Assembly: GCA_037140715.1 (NCBI GenBank) | Contig: JBAXDX010000101.1 | Location: 1 to 9,472, forward strand | Reading direction: 5' to 3' | DNA: 9,472 bases | Origin: JAUZPB01 sp037140715 | GTDB taxonomy: Bacteria > Bacteroidota > Ignavibacteria > Ignavibacteriales > SURF-24 | Part shown: positions 4,905 through 9,472 of the stretch, piece after piece | How the letters are laid out: every line of letters starts with the position of its first letter | Numbering within the stretch: the first letter of the stretch is position 1 | The notes under the pieces: generated by a model | What the model was told of the DNA's origin: nothing | The model's database searches: none | Seen by the model: the letters and a program-made list of their open reading frames with translations, nothing else | Position numbers and translations under genes: made by a program

Positions 4905-7900
4905 CTATCCGGACTTTTCGAGAGCTTCATAATATTTACGTATCAGATTTTCATAATCCTTAGAATAACCTTCCCGGACAGCCCTGATTAATTCATCTTT
5001 AACATTATTCCGCTTGGAAGCCGGCAGATTTAAGCCTGCCGGCGATTTCCCCGCAATATTCTGCCCTGAGTCTGATTCCCTTTCTTTCTCGAAATCACGG
5101 TCGTTAATTGAGCGCTGGGCATCGAGCAGTTTCGATAATATTTTTTCCTGCTTCTGAATTAAATTATCATTCATCTTTTCAGTTCTCATGCCGGAAACTA
5201 CTTCCTGCATTTCTTTGGCAATATTATCAAGATTAGCAGGGAATTTCTTAGACTGTCCCGCAGCTTTACTTTCCTTATTAAGCTGTTCCAGCGATTTGCG
5301 TATCATTTCCTGCTGTTGTGCCAGACGCTGCATCCCGGACTGCTGTTCCATCGACATGCTGCCCTTATTCATCATCTGAGTCATATTATTAAGGCTCATC
5401 TGCTGTCCTGAAAGTTTCTGAAGCTGCTGCATAAGAGATGCCATTCCGCCTTCGCCACCGCCGTTCATCATACTTTCCATCGAATTTTTGAGTATTGAAG
5501 CAGCTTCGTTAAGCGCACCCATTGCTTCGGTTTGTTTAATCTGCGCGCCGGAACTATTCCTCGCCTGTAGTTCTCCTGCTGACTGGCGCATATTGCTGCC
5601 GGCTTTGCCGAGCGCCTTTCCCATTTCAGGACTAATAGCAAACGTCTTCTGCGAAACTTTGTTCAGTTGAGAAAGTATCTTTTCCATATTTCCCTGAAGT
5701 CCGCTCTGCTTCCTGGCACTTTCGCCAAGCGATGACGAATTTTGTTCCATATTCTGCGTCCGGGTCTTCAGTTTCTCCTGTTCCCTGGAAAGCGTAAGCA
5801 GATTATCGAGAATCTTCCTCATATCATTAAAAGCCTGCATCTGATTCTGTTGCCTCATCTGCGACTGCATCGAAGACATCGACTGTTTATTTTTCTTTAT
5901 ATTCTGCTCAAGATTCTGCTGACTCTGCTGTGCCTGCTGTTTCTGTCCCTGCTCAATTTGATTTTCAGCCTGTTCTGACATCTTTTCGTTTTGCTGTTTT
6001 TCAAATTCTTCAACGGTCTTCTGCATCTGCTCTTTCGGCATATCGTCAAACTCGCTCATTCTTTTTCCGAGTTCTTCCATTTTGCCGGCAAGTTCCTTCA
6101 AATCTTCAGTTACATCCTTCTGTTCCGACTTCAGATTTTGCTTTTGGTTCTTATCATTCAGGTTACTTTTGCCCGTTTCATTTTTCAGATTCTCAATCTT
6201 ATCCGCCAGATCCTGCGCGCGCTTAATAGTCTCATCCATCTTCTGTTCAATCTGTGCGCGCTTCAACAATTGAAGTGTGCGGTCCAGGCTCTTCTTAAAC
6301 TGCTCCTCATCGAACTTCATCTGTTCAAGATTCTGCTGAATATTCTCTCTGTTCATCTGCTGAAGCGCCGTCTGCATTTTCTCCATCATCTTTTTCATCT
6401 CTTCGCTGCCAAGCTGCTTAAACAGCTCCTGTATCTCCATATATTTTTGCAAAGTTTCCTTTGACAAAAGATTATTCTGCTGCATATCGTTCTGGACCTT
6501 CGCCATATCCTTTCTGATGTCGTCTGCCTTTTGCGAAAGCTCCTCAAATTTCTGCATACTCTTCTCAACCTTTTCCTTTTCCTGCCACGATATATCTTTC
6601 TTATCCTGCTTCAGATCGTGGCTGAGTTTCTCAAGATTTTCCTTTAGTTTCTGTGCTTCGGTCAGCGTCTCTGCAAGTTTATTCTCAGAATGTTGCTGAA
6701 CAATATCTGCCTGCTTAAAAAGTTCGTCAAGCGATGGGACGCGCACAGTAAAAGAAGCTGTCTTTGCTGATTTTGGTCCGTTTATTATATCATTATCAAA
6801 CACTTCAAGATAATAAGTAACCACCTCCTCCGCGCTAAGCTTCAGAGGCGACAGATTCCAGATATAGTTTATGTCTTCTTCCTTAAGACTTTTATTAAGC
6901 GGAAGCTCAATGTTTGAAAAATTTTCCTGTAGCTTTGCGCGCTTTGAGCCTGAAAGTCTGTAATGGAGCAACAGTTTATTAAAGCCGTAATCATCGCTTA
7001 TTTTAAGTAGCACCGGTAGCCTGTCTTCTTCGCCAAGCGTTACGTTTTTATTTGGGGAAACAAATTCAATTACAGGCGGCTGGTCCATAAGCACTTTTAT
7101 CGAATAATTTACCGGATTATCATTGCCACGTCCGTCAATATCCCTGATTATTATTTTATAATCAACGTCCTTACTAACCTTACATATACCTGCGGCGGTT
7201 CTGTCGTCAACTTTTAAGTCTGCCAAAGAACTGTCGGCGAAGACAATCTGCGCTTTTTTAAGCGGTCTGGTCGAGAATATTTTAAAATTCATCTGACTGC
7301 CGGACAGCGCCGTTACATTTCCGTTATCCTTCTGCTCAATCGGCGGAAGCTTTGAATAGCCTGGCTGAATAACAGTCAGATTCAGGCTGCGGATTAACGG
7401 CTTATCCACAACTGTAACAGAGTAATCATGGCTTTTAACATCTTCGGCGATAACGTAATACTTAAAAGAGCTTCTGGTGGCTGGTATCTCAAAAGAATAA
7501 TCACCAGTTGAATCGGCGGTTAGAGTTTTAATCTCAAACTCAGCCTGCTCGGCATACTTAACGAACAGGTTTACTTCGTGTGGTTTTGCGCCATATATCG
7601 TTGCTTTAATTAATACATCCCCGCCTCTGGTAATTTCCATATCGCCCGGAGTTACTTTAATAATAAACTTAGCAGGCTGAATGAACCCGCGGTTAAAATT
7701 TATAATTCTCATTCCGGCGGAGCTGAGTCCGGGCAAAAAAACAAAGAAAGATGCTACAATAATAATAACCGCGAGAGAATATGCAACAAGCTGTTTTGGT
7801 TTTGCGAAGCTTACAGCATCGGCAAACTCTACAGACTGCGTTTTATAGTAAACCTGCCCGAAGGCGGCATCTACAAGACTTTCGGAATAAACTGTTCTTC

Positions 7901-8270
7901 CATCATTTAATGAAACAAGCTGTATTGCGTTTAGCAGTTCATCTTTAACTGCCGGAAACATCCGCCCGACTTTTCTCGCCGTAGCGTTATGGTCTTTTGG
8001 GTTAAAAAGCCTGGAATATTTTAGTGCCGGATAAATAAACAGACAAAGCAGAAGCGCAAAGGAAATGATAAGAAAAACGAAGAACATTCCGGTACGCACT
8101 CCTGCTGATAAATCGCCTGCCAGTTCCAGCAAAGCAAAGCAAAGCGCCATTGGCAGGATAAATATCAATGCCATCTGAATGCCGGACAAGCTAAGGCTCG
8201 CATATTCGCGCCTGGTCATCCGGTCGAATTTCTTTATTATTTCTTTATAAAATTGTTGTGTGTTCATCAT
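4905..8270 (-). CDS. DUF4175-family large membrane-anchored coiled-coil protein
   Basis: With the start chosen here it has 1,121 residues. Two membrane segments lie near residues 28-51 and 60-82, and a third near 162-180. Next comes a region of about 330 residues of beta-rich, immunoglobulin-like segments, likely periplasmic (for example VDKPLIRSLNL and MDQPPVIEFVSP). From about 518 to the end it is long coiled coil very rich in Gln, Met, Lys and Glu, with a Gly/Met-rich patch (GGGEGGMASLMQQLQKLSGQQ) near 935-955. This architecture fits DUF4175, a family found near MoxR/Bat-type loci; no biochemical activity is known to me. The frame is open to a GTG at 8321, but MMNTQQFYKEI at 8270 looks like the true start; no strong ribosome binding site precedes either. 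It follows the DUF4159 gene by 61 bp (10 bp with the longer start), which suggests one operon. Confidence 0.85.
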   Translation of the reverse strand: MMNTQQFYKEIIKKFDRMTRREYASLSLSGIQMALIFILPMALCFALLELAGDLSAGVRTGMFFVFLIISFALLLCLFIYPALKYSRLFNPKDHNATARKVGRMFPAVKDELLNAIQLVSLNDGRTVYSESLVDAAFGQVYYKTQSVEFADAVSFAKPKQLVAYSLAVIIIVASFFVFLPGLSSAGMRIINFNRGFIQPAKFIIKVTPGDMEITRGGDVLIKATIYGAKPHEVNLFVKYAEQAEFEIKTLTADSTGDYSFEIPATRSSFKYYVIAEDVKSHDYSVTVVDKPLIRSLNLTVIQPGYSKLPPIEQKDNGNVTALSGSQMNFKIFSTRPLKKAQIVFADSSLADLKVDDRTAAGICKVSKDVDYKIIIRDIDGRGNDNPVNYSIKVLMDQPPVIEFVSPNKNVTLGEEDRLPVLLKISDDYGFNKLLLHYRLSGSKRAKLQENFSNIELPLNKSLKEEDINYIWNLSPLKLSAEEVVTYYLEVFDNDIINGPKSAKTASFTVRVPSLDELFKQADIVQQHSENKLAETLTEAQKLKENLEKLSHDLKQDKKDISWQEKEKVEKSMQKFEELSQKADDIRKDMAKVQNDMQQNNLLSKETLQKYMEIQELFKQLGSEEMKKMMEKMQTALQQMNRENIQQNLEQMKFDEEQFKKSLDRTLQLLKRAQIEQKMDETIKRAQDLADKIENLKNETGKSNLNDKNQKQNLKSEQKDVTEDLKELAGKMEELGKRMSEFDDMPKEQMQKTVEEFEKQQNEKMSEQAENQIEQGQKQQAQQSQQNLEQNIKKNKQSMSSMQSQMRQQNQMQAFNDMRKILDNLLTLSREQEKLKTRTQNMEQNSSSLGESARKQSGLQGNMEKILSQLNKVSQKTFAISPEMGKALGKAGSNMRQSAGELQARNSSGAQIKQTEAMGALNEAASILKNSMESMMNGGGEGGMASLMQQLQKLSGQQMSLNNMTQMMNKGSMSMEQQSGMQRLAQQQEMIRKSLEQLNKESKAAGQSKKFPANLDNIAKEMQEVVSGMRTEKMNDNLIQKQEKILSKLLDAQRSINDRDFEKERESDSGQNIAGKSPAGLNLPASKRNNVKDELIRAVREGYSKDYENLIRKYYEALEKSG

Positions 8271-8331
8271 CTGAAATTGAAAAATTAACATCCGTTTATA
8301 TGCGCAGAAACCTGACTGCACCGCTTATCAA

Positions 8332-9003
8332 TTAATGCGAAAGCACCCAGACTACCAGATTTACACCAAATCTCAGAGCTTCCTCGCGCTTTTCAGGCGA
8401 ATCGCCATGAACTTCAGGGTCGCACCAGCCATCGCCGGGATTACTTTCGTATGTATAATAAATAGATAGTCTCCCGTTAATAAATAAGCCGAAGCCCTGC
8501 GCTCTTTTATTATCATGCTCATGAATCTTAGGCGGTCCGCCCGGGAAATCATAAAAACAATGATAAAGTCCGAAATCGAAAGGAAGTTCCACCAGATTAT
8601 TATCGGGATAGAGCCTTTTAATTTCCCTGCGGAAAGCTTTGTCGAGTCCGTAATCATCATCCACATAAAGGAATCCGCCATTTTCGAGATATATCCTCAG
8701 TTTTTGGATTTCATTATCGGAGAGAATAATATTTCCATGGCCGGTAAGGAAAAGGAACGGACAGGAAAAAATATCATCGCTGTTAAGCTCTACAAACTGA
8801 TATTCCGGCTTTACATTAATATTTGTATGATTTCTGACATATTTAAGCAGATTCACCTCGGCGGACGGGTCATTATACCAGTCGCCACCACCTTCATATT
8901 TAACTCGCGCTAATTGGAATGCCGGCCCGGTCTGCGCCTGAATAAAATTCATGGCAGGTAACAGAGAAAGGATTAAAATATTGGTTATAATCTTAAAATT
9001 CAT
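8332..9003 (-). CDS. Secreted DUF4159-domain protein
   Basis: A 223-residue protein with an N-terminal signal peptide (hydrophobic ILILSLLPAMNFIQAQ, likely cleaved near residue 24). The mature part has the DUF4159 layout: VKYEGGGDWYNDP, then FLFLTGHG, LENGGFLYVDDDYG with FRREIKRLYP, and a C-terminal VNLVVWVLSH. DUF4159 is related in fold to class I glutamine amidotransferase/ThuA-like domains, but I see no Cys-His-Glu triad to support an enzyme role. Homologues often accompany BatA/MoxR and DUF58 genes in envelope stress loci. The reading frame is open to a TTG at 9039, but ATG 9003 starts directly at the signal peptide and is preferred. There is no ribosome binding site before it, and a -10-like box ends only 7 bp upstream, so the message may be leaderless. 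It is the first gene of the likely DUF4159-DUF4175 unit. Confidence 0.85.
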   Translation of the reverse strand: MNFKIITNILILSLLPAMNFIQAQTGPAFQLARVKYEGGGDWYNDPSAEVNLLKYVRNHTNINVKPEYQFVELNSDDIFSCPFLFLTGHGNIILSDNEIQKLRIYLENGGFLYVDDDYGLDKAFRREIKRLYPDNNLVELPFDFGLYHCFYDFPGGPPKIHEHDNKRAQGFGLFINGRLSIYYTYESNPGDGWCDPEVHGDSPEKREEALRFGVNLVVWVLSH

Positions 9004-9010
9004 ACAAAAT

Positions 9011-9039
9011 AATATATCTACAGTACTGCTTAATAGCAA
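9011..9039 (-). promoter_or_regulatory. Putative housekeeping promoter for the DUF4159 gene
   Basis: On the minus strand TTGCTA (9039-9034) and TATATT (9016-9011) are separated by 17 bp, close to the TTGACA/TATAAT consensus (4 of 6 and 5 of 6). A start about 7 bp downstream would fall on or beside the ATG at 9003, consistent with the missing ribosome binding site. The region is AT-rich, so chance matches are likely, and FCB bacteria may use different box sequences. Confidence 0.3.
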
Positions 9040-9309
9040 TTTAATTCAAGCCGTCCGTAAAAAAATAAAGGTTAAAACTGTCTCTTCTTAAGCTCAGCCT
9101 TTGCCTTTTTGTTGATATGTTAATTTATTAACATTAAATTTTATACTAAAGATTTAGATTTTTTTATTTTATTAATAGATTTATTTTCGACAATGCTGTA
9201 TATTGGGGTATTAACATTATGGAAATATGATGTTTGAATGATAAAAACCAGGATGTTCAGGAGAGTTCAAATTTTCTCTATAAATATTATAAGTCAGGAT
9301 TATTAGCTA
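9040..9309. other. Divergent intergenic region between DUF4159 and response-regulator genes
   Basis: The region is AT-rich and holds no gene. It should contain promoters for both flanking genes, which point away from each other. An exact inverted repeat, ATGTTAA-TTTA-TTAACAT, lies at 9117-9134 and could be an operator, although in such AT-rich DNA it may be chance. GCCTTTGCCTTTTTG near 9098-9112 resembles one arm of the GGCAAAG repeat. AGGA at 9296-9299 is a weak ribosome binding site 10 nt before the ATG at 9310. Confidence 0.5.
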
Positions 9310-9472
9310 ATGAGTAACATTCAAAAACCTAAATTACTAGTAGTAGAAGACGATTTTGAGAATCAGAAATTTCTTCAGATATTTCTGAAACGTAAATTCG
9401 AAGTGCAGATATGCGATGGAGAGTTCAAATTTTCTCTATAAATATTATAAGTCAGGATTATTAGCTAATGAG
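9260..9472. repeat. Exact 55-bp direct repeat at contig end (9260-9314 and 9418-9472)
   Basis: The last 55 bases of the window are identical to 9260-9314, with a period of 158 bp; the bases just before them differ (T at 9417, A at 9259). The repeated DNA is the leader and start codon of the response regulator, yet the second copy falls inside that gene's coding sequence. Because the repeat length is exactly 55 and it runs to the last base, an assembly loop at k=55 is the most likely explanation. Confidence 0.9.
9310..9420 (+). CDS. Response-regulator receiver domain (5' fragment)
   Basis: The first 37 codons of a plus-strand gene are visible. They encode MSNIQKPKLLVVEDDFENQK and then FLQIFLKRKFEVQICDG. 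This is the start of a CheY-like receiver domain: strand beta-1 (KLLVVEDD) with the acidic residues Glu13, Asp14 and Asp15 that bind Mg2+, then helix alpha-1 and strand beta-2. The phosphorylated Asp would come at about residue 55-60 and is not present. After 9417 the sequence becomes a copy of the gene's own leader and meets a stop at 9439-9441. That stop is almost certainly artificial, so whether the full protein had an output domain cannot be told. Given the sigma-54-like promoters in the window, an activator is a tempting guess, but nothing here supports it. Confidence 0.8.

Noticed and set aside
5742..6464. Long plus-strand open frames opposite the DUF4175 coiled-coil region
   Set aside because: They are Leu/Phe/Ser-rich antisense products of a Gln/Lys/Glu-rich coding region, with no ribosome binding sites or family features.
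8373..8913. Open frames overlapping the DUF4159 gene on both strands
   Set aside because: The DUF4159 frame has a signal peptide and recognisable domain motifs; the overlapping frames have neither.
9421..9441. A real 43-residue protein ending at 9441
   Set aside because: The last codons come from a 55-bp exact copy of the gene's own leader at the contig end, so the stop is most likely an assembly product.

Overview
The window looks like one complete contig from a metagenome-type assembly of a Bacteroidota/Ignavibacteriota-like (FCB group) bacterium. I infer this from the AT-rich composition, a DUF4159 plus DUF4175 gene pair, short pilin-like proteins beginning MGQQQLL, and several dispersed intergenic repeats of the kind common in that group. 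No rRNA, tRNA, CRISPR array, transposase or phage gene was seen. All confidently called genes are on the minus strand except a truncated response regulator at the right end.

Left third (1-1903): three short paralogous pilin-like genes, the first cut off by the window start. Copies 1 and 2 share nearly identical upstream DNA. Each of the three genes is preceded by a sequence fitting a sigma-54 (-24/-12) promoter, with GG and GC at the exact spacing. Copies 1 and 2 also share a conserved 51-bp block about 105-160 bp upstream of the predicted transcription start, which suggests an enhancer-binding activator. A clear intrinsic terminator follows copy 2.

Middle (1904-3464): one 232-residue helical protein of unknown function with a poly-proline tail. 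It is flanked by an unusually dense mosaic of intergenic repeats: a palindromic GGCAAAG/CTTTGCC element, an AATCAT-rich module, a double-hairpin GCCCTGAAAGGGC element and a 20/40-bp tandem array. About 860 bp upstream of this gene contain no convincing gene.

Right two thirds (3465-9003): read right to left, a secreted DUF4159 protein, a 1,121-residue membrane-anchored DUF4175 coiled-coil protein, and a WbpA-type UDP-N-acetylglucosamine 6-dehydrogenase. The first two are a plausible operon related to the Bat/MoxR envelope loci, although no MoxR, DUF58 or von Willebrand factor A gene is in the window. The dehydrogenase suggests surface-polysaccharide synthesis; its link to the other two is unproven. 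A divergent response-regulator gene begins at 9310.

Both ends carry the same assembly signature. The first 55 bases are exactly repeated at 760-814, and the last 55 bases exactly repeat 9260-9314. Identical 55-bp terminal overlaps at both ends are what a k=55 de Bruijn graph assembler leaves where it stops at a repeat or loop. The right-hand tail, and the stop codon it creates in the response regulator, should therefore not be trusted as biology.
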